A stretch of 64,000 nucleotides of DNA from Branchinecta lynchi (taxonomy: Eukaryota; Arthropoda; Branchiopoda; Anostraca; Branchinectidae). Positions 18,229 through 26,395 of this stretch are shown here, in pieces. The notes under the pieces were generated by a model. It was not told where the DNA came from, did no database searches, and worked only from the letters and a program-made list of their open reading frames with translations. Within the stretch, counting starts at the first letter, position 1. The number at the start of each line of letters is the position of its first letter. The position numbers and the translations under genes were made by a program. The stretch is taken from the NCBI GenBank assembly GCA_023053575.1, contig JAKZAP010000015.1:11212930-11276929 (forward strand). Direction: 5' to 3'.

Positions 18229-18446
18229 TACTTGAGTATTTTAAGTATATACTTGAAGTTTTGAAGTAGGTACTTGAATTTTTTAAGTAGGTACTTGAAT
18301 TTTTTAAGTAGGTACATGATTTTTTGAAGTAGGTACTTGAAGTTTTTAAGTAGGGACTTGAAGTTTTGAAGTAGGTACTTGAATTTTTTAAGTAGGAACT
18401 TGAAGTTTTGAAGTAGGTACTTGAAGTTTTGAAGTAGGTACTTGAA
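18229..18446 (-). repeat. 21-bp near-palindromic tandem array
   Basis: About ten units of 'aagtaggtacttgaa' plus T-rich spacer have a period of 21 bp. The core AAGTAGGTACTT is an inverted repeat apart from its central GG. The array fills the gap between PolB and ATPase. It resembles iterons or operator arrays; function is unknown. Confidence 0.85.
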
Positions 18447-18447
18447 T

Positions 18448-21400
18448 TTAATGTTTATAACCTAAAGGTAAAGTGTGTATTTTATCACTTGTTACTATCC
18501 TTTTATCATCCTTAGGATCTAACGCTTTTTTATTCTGTTCTTCTAGAAACATATTGTGCTTGTATGATCTTAAGTTATACTGAGTTATAGAAAGGTTTTC
18601 CGTTTTACCAAACAGTACATCCTTATAGTTTTGAATGGTAATTTTATCTTTAACGATATTGGTTTTTATTCCTTTCAGTTTTTTGCTAGCTTTTGAAGGG
18701 TCTTGGTTGTCCTTTAAATAAGCATATACTTTTGATCGTAATCCAACAAATTCTGTCATAACCTGCCCACCTAATTCATCTTTCATCATTCCTATCACTT
18801 TCTTATTTACACTAGGAAACCCATATGGATTATCTTTCGCATAATCAGATGTATCGAACCTCTCATTCAAATCCTGTTTGATATCTTGATAAAAATCTTC
18901 AGTTCTAATATCATATATGAAAGAATCAGTGTCCATATAACACAAATCAATTTTATCTCCATATTTAGGCTTCATATAATCATAATGGAATTCATACATC
19001 AGTAACTTGGATAGTTCCAATACAGCAAAGCCGATATACATTGGTTTGTCTAATTTTATCTTTTCCTTTGACATTCTTGCTACTGAAAAGTTTTCACTAA
19101 AAATTATTTCAGATTTAAAGTTGGGTTTCTTTATTATTTTTTCTCTTGTTGTATCATCCGTTATTATTTCCATATCCGCTCGCTTCCTTACGTTTTCCAT
19201 GGTTTTTCCAAAGCAAGCATTATTCATCAGTTTAAAGAAGTCCTTTTCAAAGTCATTTGTACCCTTAGTTCTAAGTGCTGTGTTGTGGTCTATATATCCT
19301 TTTAAGTAAGCACTTTCAGTGAATCCTAGTATTCTGTGTACTCTTTTCAATATCAAACCTTTTTGTAAATAGAATTCTAGATTCCTGTGGTGAACTACAT
19401 AGTTGGTTTTATCTAATACTGTGGTACATAGCTTACCGTTAAAGTGTTCCGGTGCTAATGGTAAATCCTTGTGTAATTCGTGTAGTTCTTTTGGATATTC
19501 TAAATCTACCTCATATATAGCACCCACATCTTGTCTCACCGACTTAATCGTAATCACCGAATTGATATGAGTTTTTAGATGGTTGTAATACTCCATTGAT
19601 TCGTATTCATTCCTTTCTTTCAAATCATCAGGTATGGAAATGAATTGGAAATCATTCGCTGGTAAATTCTGCGACATCGCCCACCCATATAAATTATTAG
19701 CGTCTAAATACATTAAATAATTAGATGGTTTATGCTTATTATAATCACTTGTATATTTATTATTTGCTTTTGCATATCTCTTTATACATTGTGATACACC
19801 ACCTCTTATCCCCTTTTCAATGAATGTATACATGTCTTCCTTCGAGAATAGCGGTAGTTCTACTTTTGAATGCTTTAAGAAAGAATCCCATGTCAACCCA
19901 GGAGCTGAGAAGTAATGAAGTGGATCCAGATCATAATTATGTATACAAACGTTCCTGAAATTCTCCACAACATCTGATAGAATTAACACATCACTTTTTA
20001 GGTACAACTTGGTATAATCAAGTAAAGTTTCACAGTTAAATTGCTTCCATATAGATACCGCTCTTTTATAATCACTTTTGTCAATACCTTTCCCCGTCAA
20101 CCTAGAATAAAAGCTTTCTATTGGTGGTAACTTTGCACATTTCATTTTATCGAAACTATCTACGAATTCATAGGGATACACCCCTTTTTTAATTATTTCT
20201 TTGAATTCATCGTCATTTTTGAAGCTGTTAGATGTGTACTTGAAATTCTGTCTTAGATGATTACAAGGTACTTTGCAATCACATGTTGCTAAATTTGCTG
20301 ATAGTTTGTCTAAAGATGAAGCCATAAATCTAATTGAATCTATAAACCGCATCTCATATTTTATTTCCGTATCCGCTTTTGTAATACTTATTGATTTCGA
20401 GAATGATATGAAACTTTCTGCACTTTCAAAAATTCCGTTATCAGGTATCAATTCTCTAACAAATAAATGAGAATCATATTTTGATAAATTATGCATTACT
20501 ACCGGGATATGCCTAGGAATCCTGTATTTCATATTACATTCAGCATGAGCAAATCCCCTATCTTCTCCTGTCATGTGATCGTGATCAAAGTGACGATTTT
20601 CAGTAATTTCAGTTGTACAGATGTGACAAGTCTTATTCATTAGATTTTTCCATTTTTCGGTAATTTCTGCATTGGTATAAGTATGGTTTCTTTGTCTGCT
20701 TTCATATTTGTTTGCAATTTCTGTGGATACTTTTGTAACGGTTTTAACAAAATGTTCTGCAGCGTCTTCACCGAAATAGTCATAGTATTTGTTCTGGTTT
20801 GTATCAAAGGAACAGCATACCTGAAATCCGTAAGCAAATGGTTTCTGTTTGGCCACTTTTATTGTTTTCTTCCCGTGTACTTGATTGTACTCTTCATTAT
20901 AAGACTCAAAGTCGGCTATTATGCAATAAGGTACTTTCATTTGTTTTGCAATATTTTTATATTGTATACTTGAACCTTCAGGAGGCATTATTATATCAGG
21001 ATCTTCGCAATTATTTTTACTTTCATGTTTTTCAAAGCATTCTTCCTTCTTAAAATGCCTTCCGCAATAAGTGCAGAGGTATGTCTTTGTTTTCTTTTTA
21101 GATATTTGAGGACCAACTAATCTGCTCAGATCCTTTACCAGTACATAATGATTATCGAAATACAATAAATTAATAACATGTTTAGCTGTTTTGCCATTGA
21201 TTGTACTTTTTAGTATATGACTTCTGATAATTTTCTCTTTTTCAATTTGAAATAAACAAATCTTAATGTTGTATCTATTTTCAAATTTGTGTATATCTTT
21301 AGTATCCATTGGGAAGTTGGTAACCCCTTTGAAATCAAATTTGTTCTCATATTGTTTATATTTCGAAATTCTTTCCGGATGATCCTTAGCTGGGTATAAA

Positions 21401-22332
21401 TTTGCTAAGATTGACCAAAGAAAGCATTTTTGATCCTTATTTTCAATATTCAGACAAGCTCTTTTATTTCTTACGAAATCTGGCAGTATTTTAAACGTTC
21501 CTCCCATGTAAGATTCTATTCGTGTCATCCTATAATCAATTCCTTCATACCGACTGAATTGTAGCCCAGATCGAGGGGTATTACTTAAAGAACTAAGTCT
21601 CTTGTTATTATCATCCAAATGATTATGAGTAAGAATGCTATTTTTATTTAAAATCCAAGAAGTACTGTTGTAATATACTACTACTTCTTCATCATTCTCC
21701 TGTCGATGGAAAATAACCCGAGTTACAAACTGAACTCTATATTGATTTATTTCGTTCATTCGCCGCTGTATATCTGCGAAAGCAAAAGCAATAAGAGTAT
21801 GCTCGTCAACTCCATTACCTTGAACTGAAACGTTTACAGTGAATATATTCTCACTTTCGCTAAAAATAGTAGGCTGCTGTTCTTGTTCCGTTCTAAATAC
21901 ATGATCAGGAATTAATTTTTCTTCTTTAATTTTTTTCTTATTTATGAAGAGAGTTGATAAACCAATTGGTTTCTGTCTACTGTTGTCACGTCTTTCTGTT
22001 TGATCTCTTATGATATCTCTATTTTTCTGTACGGAATCTTTATGTTTGGTAATAATATTATTATAGTATTCTCCAACTCTTTTTAGTACTTCTTCTCGGT
22101 TTCCGCGAGTTGATAGGTTCTTGTTTTTCAGAAATTTCTTTAATTCGCTTGTCTCTTTTTCTTTGTTATCATTGTATTCTTGTTTTAGTTTTGTAATGGT
22201 GATATTATTTTCTTTTATCTCATCTTCCAAAATGGTTCGTAATCTCGGTTCTGGTTTGTAGTCGGATGGTCTGTTCTTATTATGAGTTCTTTCGTTTCTG
22301 CGTTCAATTTTAATTTTATCTTCAGCTATCAA
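18448..22332 (-). CDS. POLB: protein-primed family B DNA polymerase
   Basis: The 1,294-codon frame encodes the replication polymerase. Domains in order are: a SAP-like DNA-binding motif (~61-95), a conserved 'KCFLWSILANLYP' region (~302), and a C2HC zinc finger (C420, C423, H436, C442). Exonuclease motifs are D474/E476 ('ADFES'), N615...D620 ('HNLSKYD') and Y777...D781. A zinc-binding HNH/endonuclease-VII-like insert covers ~569-600 ('FDHDHMTGEDRG'). Polymerase motif A is D877 ('DANNLYG'), motif B is 'KLMNNACFGK' (~1034) and motif C is 'YMDTDS' (~1132), followed by 'KDELGG' and 'GLRSK'. Exonuclease and polymerase residues are intact. The frame opens after a stop with no ATG until about residue 190. 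A SAP-like ORF just upstream is in the +1-related frame, so a -1 shift or a lost start must be assumed. Confidence 0.93.
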   Translation of the reverse strand: MIAEDKIKIERRNERTHNKNRPSDYKPEPRLRTILEDEIKENNITITKLKQEYNDNKEKETSELKKFLKNKNLSTRGNREEVLKRVGEYYNNIITKHKDSVQKNRDIIRDQTERRDNSRQKPIGLSTLFINKKKIKEEKLIPDHVFRTEQEQQPTIFSESENIFTVNVSVQGNGVDEHTLIAFAFADIQRRMNEINQYRVQFVTRVIFHRQENDEEVVVYYNSTSWILNKNSILTHNHLDDNNKRLSSLSNTPRSGLQFSRYEGIDYRMTRIESYMGGTFKILPDFVRNKRACLNIENKDQKCFLWSILANLYPAKDHPERISKYKQYENKFDFKGVTNFPMDTKDIHKFENRYNIKICLFQIEKEKIIRSHILKSTINGKTAKHVINLLYFDNHYVLVKDLSRLVGPQISKKKTKTYLCTYCGRHFKKEECFEKHESKNNCEDPDIIMPPEGSSIQYKNIAKQMKVPYCIIADFESYNEEYNQVHGKKTIKVAKQKPFAYGFQVCCSFDTNQNKYYDYFGEDAAEHFVKTVTKVSTEIANKYESRQRNHTYTNAEITEKWKNLMNKTCHICTTEITENRHFDHDHMTGEDRGFAHAECNMKYRIPRHIPVVMHNLSKYDSHLFVRELIPDNGIFESAESFISFSKSISITKADTEIKYEMRFIDSIRFMASSLDKLSANLATCDCKVPCNHLRQNFKYTSNSFKNDDEFKEIIKKGVYPYEFVDSFDKMKCAKLPPIESFYSRLTGKGIDKSDYKRAVSIWKQFNCETLLDYTKLYLKSDVLILSDVVENFRNVCIHNYDLDPLHYFSAPGLTWDSFLKHSKVELPLFSKEDMYTFIEKGIRGGVSQCIKRYAKANNKYTSDYNKHKPSNYLMYLDANNLYGWAMSQNLPANDFQFISIPDDLKERNEYESMEYYNHLKTHINSVITIKSVRQDVGAIYEVDLEYPKELHELHKDLPLAPEHFNGKLCTTVLDKTNYVVHHRNLEFYLQKGLILKRVHRILGFTESAYLKGYIDHNTALRTKGTNDFEKDFFKLMNNACFGKTMENVRKRADMEIITDDTTREKIIKKPNFKSEIIFSENFSVARMSKEKIKLDKPMYIGFAVLELSKLLMYEFHYDYMKPKYGDKIDLCYMDTDSFIYDIRTEDFYQDIKQDLNERFDTSDYAKDNPYGFPSVNKKVIGMMKDELGGQVMTEFVGLRSKVYAYLKDNQDPSKASKKLKGIKTNIVKDKITIQNYKDVLFGKTENLSITQYNLRSYKHNMFLEEQNKKALDPKDDKRIVTSDKIHTLPLGYKH

Positions 22333-22523
22333 ATATACTTACTAAGATGGTTTATTATATTATTTGTTATTTCATGTTTCTTAGCTCCATTTGTTTTGAT
22401 TTTATTAATTTTCGCATAAGTCCGCAGTTCATTATATGTGTATAGCGATAATCTTTGTATAACCGCTTTGTTGTTTGATATAACCTTTTTACAAAGCTGA
22501 ATAACCTCTGCAGTATTCATCAT
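22329..22523 (-). CDS. SAP-like small ORF upstream of PolB
   Basis: The 64-codon ORF starts in TTAAATG and ends inside the first codons of the PolB frame. Residues ~28-60 ('YTYNELRTYAKINKIKTNGA') match the shape of a SAP DNA-binding domain (Leu/Arg helix, Tyr, Lys-containing turn, second helix). It could be a separate protein or the true N-terminus of the polymerase. The frames overlap only over a few codons (AAG TAT ATT TGA). I see no strong slippery site there, so an indel is at least as likely as programmed frameshifting. Confidence 0.6.
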   Translation of the reverse strand: MMNTAEVIQLCKKVISNNKAVIQRLSLYTYNELRTYAKINKIKTNGAKKHEITNNIINHLSKYI

Positions 22524-22599
22524 TTAATAGGGGAACATTTTTATTAATAAATTTCTCCCGTCTGAGTTTTGTCAGCCGTAAAGAAAATCATTGAATTTC

Positions 22600-22822
22600 T
22601 ATTACCTTACTACTCTGTGAGAAAAATGTGTACACGGGTTTCGCACATTCTTCACTACTCTTCATGTGACAAATGTGTGTGTGTACTGGAATCCCACTTT
22701 CTGTACTACTCTTCATGTGACAAATGTGTGTGTACTGGAATCCCACTTTCTGTACTACTCTTCATTTGACAAATGTGTGTGTACTGGAATCCCACTTTCT
22801 GTACTACTCTTCATGTGACAAA
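22600..22822. repeat. ~50-bp tandem repeats in the divergent intergenic region
   Basis: Three and a half to four copies share 'tactactcttcatgtgacaa', 'atgtgtgtgtactgg' and 'aatcccactttctg'. They lie between the start of SAP/PolB (leftward) and the membrane-protein gene (rightward), the only divergent gap in the element. This is a plausible place for regulatory or replication signals. Confidence 0.85.
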
Positions 22823-22957
22823 AATCATATATTTTTTTAAACTTTGACTCACAAGCTCGAAAAAAGAGAATCATACTGTAAAAGTAGCCTAGATGGTGGG
22901 TGTGTGGAAATTCGAAAAAATCAAATAATTTTTCGAAACAATTTTATTATATAATAA

Positions 22958-23377
22958 ATGGAAGAATTAGAAAAGAAAATGTATGTTTACCGTCGCAGTT
23001 ACAAGTACTACAATCGTATAAGTAATAGCTTACTTGTATCCAAATTCCTCTTTTCGGCAGCAGGAATGTCTGCGTTTCTAGTGCTACCGCTAGCTTCTTT
23101 AAGTTTGGGTGCTGTTATCATCGAAATAATTGAAAAGCAATTAAGCATTGCTGATAGAAAAGCAGAATTTAGGACTATTTATGATTTTTATACTGAGTTG
23201 TTGTCAATGCTAAAATGCGGACAGTTAACAATTGAGGAGGTAATTCAGAGAGAAACAGAGATGCGTAAAACCTTTCGATTTTTTCCTCGCGAAAAATACA
23301 TGAAACAAGTCCGTCTGAATGGCTATAAATATTGTAATAAATCTATAAAAATTCAAGAGAAATTACCAAACATATAG
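22958..23377 (+). CDS. small Polinton membrane protein
   Basis: The 139-aa protein is encoded opposite to the main array. A basic, Tyr-rich N-terminus (residues 1-22) is followed by a hydrophobic hairpin at about 24-58 ('FLFSAAGMSAFLVLPLASLS'), then a charged helical region to the end. Two-helix membrane proteins of this layout are common at Polinton ends. The role is unknown, with membrane association or lysis as possibilities. The start is in ATAATAAATGG. Confidence 0.65.
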   Translation: MEELEKKMYVYRRSYKYYNRISNSLLVSKFLFSAAGMSAFLVLPLASLSLGAVIIEIIEKQLSIADRKAEFRTIYDFYTELLSMLKCGQLTIEEVIQRETEMRKTFRFFPREKYMKQVRLNGYKYCNKSIKIQEKLPNI

Positions 23378-23916
23378 TCTATTGCTATACTGAATATTGT
23401 TTCCTAACTGTCAAACAGATCTTTATTTCATACGCGCATTAATGAGCTGCGTCATTCAAAGGTCTCGCCGCCAATTTGGGATGTAATTACAGTCTCCGGC
23501 GTGACTAACACAATCTCATCTTAACTCGGAAACTTGTGCGAATTGAACAAGGACCCTTGGTGTAGTGGCTCAACGCTCGGCCGAACGTTGACTCATCACC
23601 ATTCAGACCTTCGAATCCCACTGACCGCAGTTTCTGTTTGTCGATAGTGGGATGGTAATAAAAACTTGCGGGTTCCCCGTTCAGGGCCCCCCAGACTAAG
23701 GCCACATCACCACAAACACTACACCAATCGGGGTGTACCAACATCACACCTCTTAATTTTCAAAGTCTGGGGGTGTGGGGTTTTGCAAAAATATTTTATA
23801 AAGTTCAAAATCGGTAATCATCATATCATCATGCAAACTCAGTACTGCATTTTTATCTATCGCATTTATGTGATAAACGTGGTTGGTTTCTATTACCAGA
23901 TGTTTCAAAGCGATTG
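23378..23916. other. gene-free stretch holding a tRNA-derived SINE-like segment
   Basis: At about 23549-23625 'cttggtgtagtggctcaacg' resembles an A box, and 'gaccttcgaatcccactg' about 40 bp on resembles a B box, as in tRNA-derived SINEs. A hairpin ('cccccagact...agtctggggg') follows at about 23691-23775. Base composition here is higher in G+C than the Polinton genes, suggesting a host SINE inserted into the element. I did not find a clear target duplication. Confidence 0.45.
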
Positions 23917-23942
23917 GGATTTTTATTTAATAAAATCATCCC

Positions 23943-23953
23943 CTAATAAATGG
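23943..23953 (+). promoter_or_regulatory. CTAATAAATGG gene-start motif (right TIR gene)
   Basis: Identical to the left-TIR copy, preceded by 'aaaatcatcc'. Confidence 0.6.
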
Positions 23954-24258
23954 AGTCCGCAAAGGAAGTCTTGAATACAATCAGAATGAATAAATACAAT
24001 GAGACAATCAGGAAAGAAGAACTAGTTCTTGGATTGAAATATACTATTGTTAAAATGAGAATTGCTAAGACAAAATATGGTGATAAGTTGGTTGTAGTTA
24101 TTAATCATAATGACAAACCCTGTGATTTGTTTATAACACAGAAATATAATGCCATTGCTAACGAATTACTTTTAAAGAAAAATCTAGTTTTGCAGCCTAT
24201 TGTACGCGAAAACAAGAACAAAGAAACATATGTGGATTTAGAACTGTTTACTCAGTAA
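23950..24258 (+). CDS. TIR-encoded small OB-fold-like protein, right copy
   Basis: This is the inverted duplicate of 11101-11409. The 102-aa products differ only at residue 4 (Ala here). The synonymous differences are in Leu, Leu, Gln and Pro codons. Two copies per element would double dosage of the protein, and location in the TIRs lets recombination keep them similar. Confidence 0.75.
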   Translation: MESAKEVLNTIRMNKYNETIRKEELVLGLKYTIVKMRIAKTKYGDKLVVVINHNDKPCDLFITQKYNAIANELLLKKNLVLQPIVRENKNKETYVDLELFTQ

Positions 24259-24500
24259 TATTTGAATAAAAAATGAAAAATGTAAAAAAAAAAAGTAGTA
24301 GTATATTGTAGTATTTTATATGTAGTAAAGGGTAATATTCTCATTTCTTGTATCCTTTATTTTGGAATTAAGAAAATAAAAATGTTCTTAAAAAGGGGGA
24401 TAATTTGGTAAAAAGGATGTTAAAATTTAAGAAATTGATGTTAAAATGGGGTTTTGAAATTGGGGGGAGGGTGGAGTGGGAGCCCCTTTATATAACTACT

Positions 24501-24506
24501 CCAGTC
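24501..24506 (+). repeat. Polinton target-site duplication, right
   Basis: CCAGTC directly follows the terminal CT. The P-family sequence resumes after it. Confidence 0.93.
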
Positions 24507-24616
24507 GCATCACTAAGTTCCTAACTTCTTTCCCACCAATCTGACAAAATCTTAGGCTCTATTGTTAGTAGTGATGAAAGTGAAATGATTCTGTCAGACA
24601 CCACAGTCAGATACCA

Positions 24617-24920
24617 CCCGACGAAAAATTTATCTCAAAATAGTACTATGAAGTAGTACGAAAAAGTAGCATGCAGTACTAACAATGCTACTACATGCTT
24701 CTACTTCAAGGCTACCGTGTTACTGCATACTACTATATGCTACTATTAGCAAGATCGGATGCTACTATTGCAGGACAGGATGCTACTGGATACCACTACA
24801 TAAGATTGGACCATTCTGAGGCACATTAAATGATAGTGTTCTTTGCTATTACATAGTATTACATGCAACTTTTTCGTACTACTACCATACTACTACGCAG
24901 TCTACAAATTATTCATCGGG
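24617..24920 (+). mobile_element. M-family MITE nested in the P-family element
   Basis: The 304-bp element begins CCCGACGAAAAATTT and ends with inverted AAATTATTCATCGGG. A copy of exactly the same length lies at 48117-48420, and related copies are at 32386-32693 (inverted) and 35351-35683. The interior is rich in 'tactac' and 'gctactac' words. It interrupts the right half of the same P copy that the Polinton interrupts. Confidence 0.8.
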
Positions 24921-25087
24921 CAAGGTTGAAACCGTGGTATCTGAATATCAGATACCACGATTACTGGCCAGATATCAGGATAAAAGCAAAAACGCCTTTT
25001 GGCCGTGGTATCAGATACCACGATAACTGCAAAAACGACTTTAGACCAGTGGTATCAGATACCATGGTATCTGCAAAAATGCAACTA

Positions 25088-26037
25088 TTACCCTCAGACG
25101 TTGCTGGATCAAATTCAACCACTCTATTACTTTCAAATATCCGTGCCACGATTAAACTTCAACCTATCAACACTAGGCTTTAAAGATGTCACAAATTTAA
25201 TGGATCAGCAAAAATCGCTGCAAAACCACTAAAACGTTTACTGACCAATCAAATCGTAAAAACTGGCGCTTAACCTTTCTTACTACCTTCATTCAACCTT
25301 AATTGAATCAGGTCAATTTTTTTTTTTTTTTTTTTTAGTAGACAGTTGGGGAGTCACCAGGAGATAAAGGGGGAAATAAACCTTTCAAGAAACCGTACTG
25401 GGGCAGTTGGATAGAATCTCAACTTCGTAGTAAATGAAGCACAACGAGATAGCCAGGATGCCCCAAAAAACTGACATCGAAAATAGCATGATTACTAAGT
25501 TTCCGTTTCCAACTGAGAAAATTCTATGACGTCGTTAATAAGTTCGTTTATAAGCACATGCAACGGTTAAATATACAAGGAAGAAGTGTATTTAAGGCGG
25601 GATTAATTAAGCAATATTTTTGCTTTTAAGGTTTAGTAGTAGTAGAGTTCTATTGAAAATAAACAGAGGGACGACTGTTCACAAACGCTTACGCTGCATA
25701 ACTTCAATAGGATCTTTTAAACCATACTTCGAAATCATAAAAGAACTGCGATCATACTTCGACAACCGGCATACAAATTTTCCGTTAAAAAAAAAGAAGT
25801 CTTAATACTAGCCATATTACCAGACGTAAAATATTTAAGGAAAGGGGAAACTAAAAGAGTCTGAGGCAACCGTGTTAAAAATCCGAGCTAAATTTTTTCT
25901 TTCTTTTCTTTTAGTTGTTCTCTCGTCAAACATAATTATATACAATTAACATAATTATATACAAATGCAACCTAGTTAAAGTTTTGTTGCAACCTAATGA
26001 AGAGTGGGAATGCTGCACTCCAGTCCATCACGACAAT
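25088..26037. other. spacer, no gene recognised
   Basis: It holds a T20 run at about 25318-25336 and otherwise ordinary sequence. ORFs here are short and have no recognisable domain. Confidence 0.5.
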
Positions 26038-26395
26038 AGTTGCGTTTCTGGAGATACCATGGTATCTGTTACCACGGTAACTGGATCTGCAATTAGTCGT
26101 TTTTACAGTTACCGTGGTATCTGATACACGGTTGCTCTGCAAAAACGACAATTGCCGAAATTGCGCTTTTCGAAGTCATCCCAAAAGAAAAACTGATATT
26201 CAGTCACATTACTAAGTGGTAAACTTCTTTCTCACCAATCTGACAAAATTTGATGAAAGTGAGATGACTGTTCATATACCACGACCAGTTATACCACGTC
26301 AGACCGTAGTATCTGAATATCAGATACCACGCTAACTAGCCAGATACCATGATAAAGACAAAAACGCATTTTGACCATAGTTAAGATACCACGAT
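26038..26395 (+). mobile_element. P-family palindromic MITE, copy without the Polinton
   Basis: It starts AGTTGCGTTTCTGGAGATACC and carries the palindrome GATACCATGGTATC. At 26190-26215 it preserves the sequence into which the Polinton went in the other copy. The right end is truncated. Confidence 0.8.

Larger units (their letters stand above)
10876..24500. mobile_element. complete Maverick/Polinton transposon
   Basis: The 13,625-bp element starts AGTAGTTATATAAAGG and ends with its inverted complement. It carries long TIRs and is flanked by the 6-bp duplication CCAGTC on both sides. Polintons characteristically have AG...CT ends and 6-bp duplications. The coding set is the diagnostic combination: protein-primed family B polymerase, retroviral-type integrase, adenovirus-like cysteine protease, FtsK/HerA-type ATPase, and major and minor jelly-roll capsid proteins. 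It is visibly more A+T-rich than the flanks, with genes packed at gaps of 3-40 bp. It lies in a host intron with most genes on the same strand as the host gene. Apart from three frame changes between adjacent domains, all core ORFs are open. Confidence 0.97.
23917..24500 (-). repeat. Polinton right terminal inverted repeat
   Basis: About 584 bp, the inverted counterpart of 10876-11442 and longer by an A-rich ~17-bp insertion around 24272-24290. It contains the second copy of the 102-codon gene. Confidence 0.95.
10708..25087. mobile_element. P-family palindromic MITE split by the Polinton and by an M-family MITE
   Basis: The left part is 10708-10875. The right part continues at 24507-24616 and, after an M-family insertion, at 24921-25087. 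P-family copies are rich in the palindrome GATACCATGGTATC and have ends of the form TTGCGTTTTTGCAGATACC. Copies not interrupted by the Polinton at 26038-26395, 36117-36524 and 40560-40934 show what the site looked like before the insertions: around the junction, 26.2 kb reads 'gatattcagtcacattacta'. Confidence 0.85.

Noticed and set aside
19007..21053. Plus-strand ORFs across PolB
   Set aside because: They are antisense shadows of a long, motif-complete polymerase frame.
18448..22332. PolB as a dead pseudogene
   Set aside because: All exonuclease and polymerase motifs are intact over a 1,294-codon frame. Only the start is in question.
22600..22822. Regular ~50-bp repeats resembling a CRISPR array
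   Set aside because: Repeats are contiguous without unique spacers, and the context is a eukaryotic transposon.
23549..23625. Functional tRNA gene
   Set aside because: A- and B-box-like words exist, but a full cloverleaf with a paired acceptor stem cannot be drawn. A SINE-like relic is more likely.
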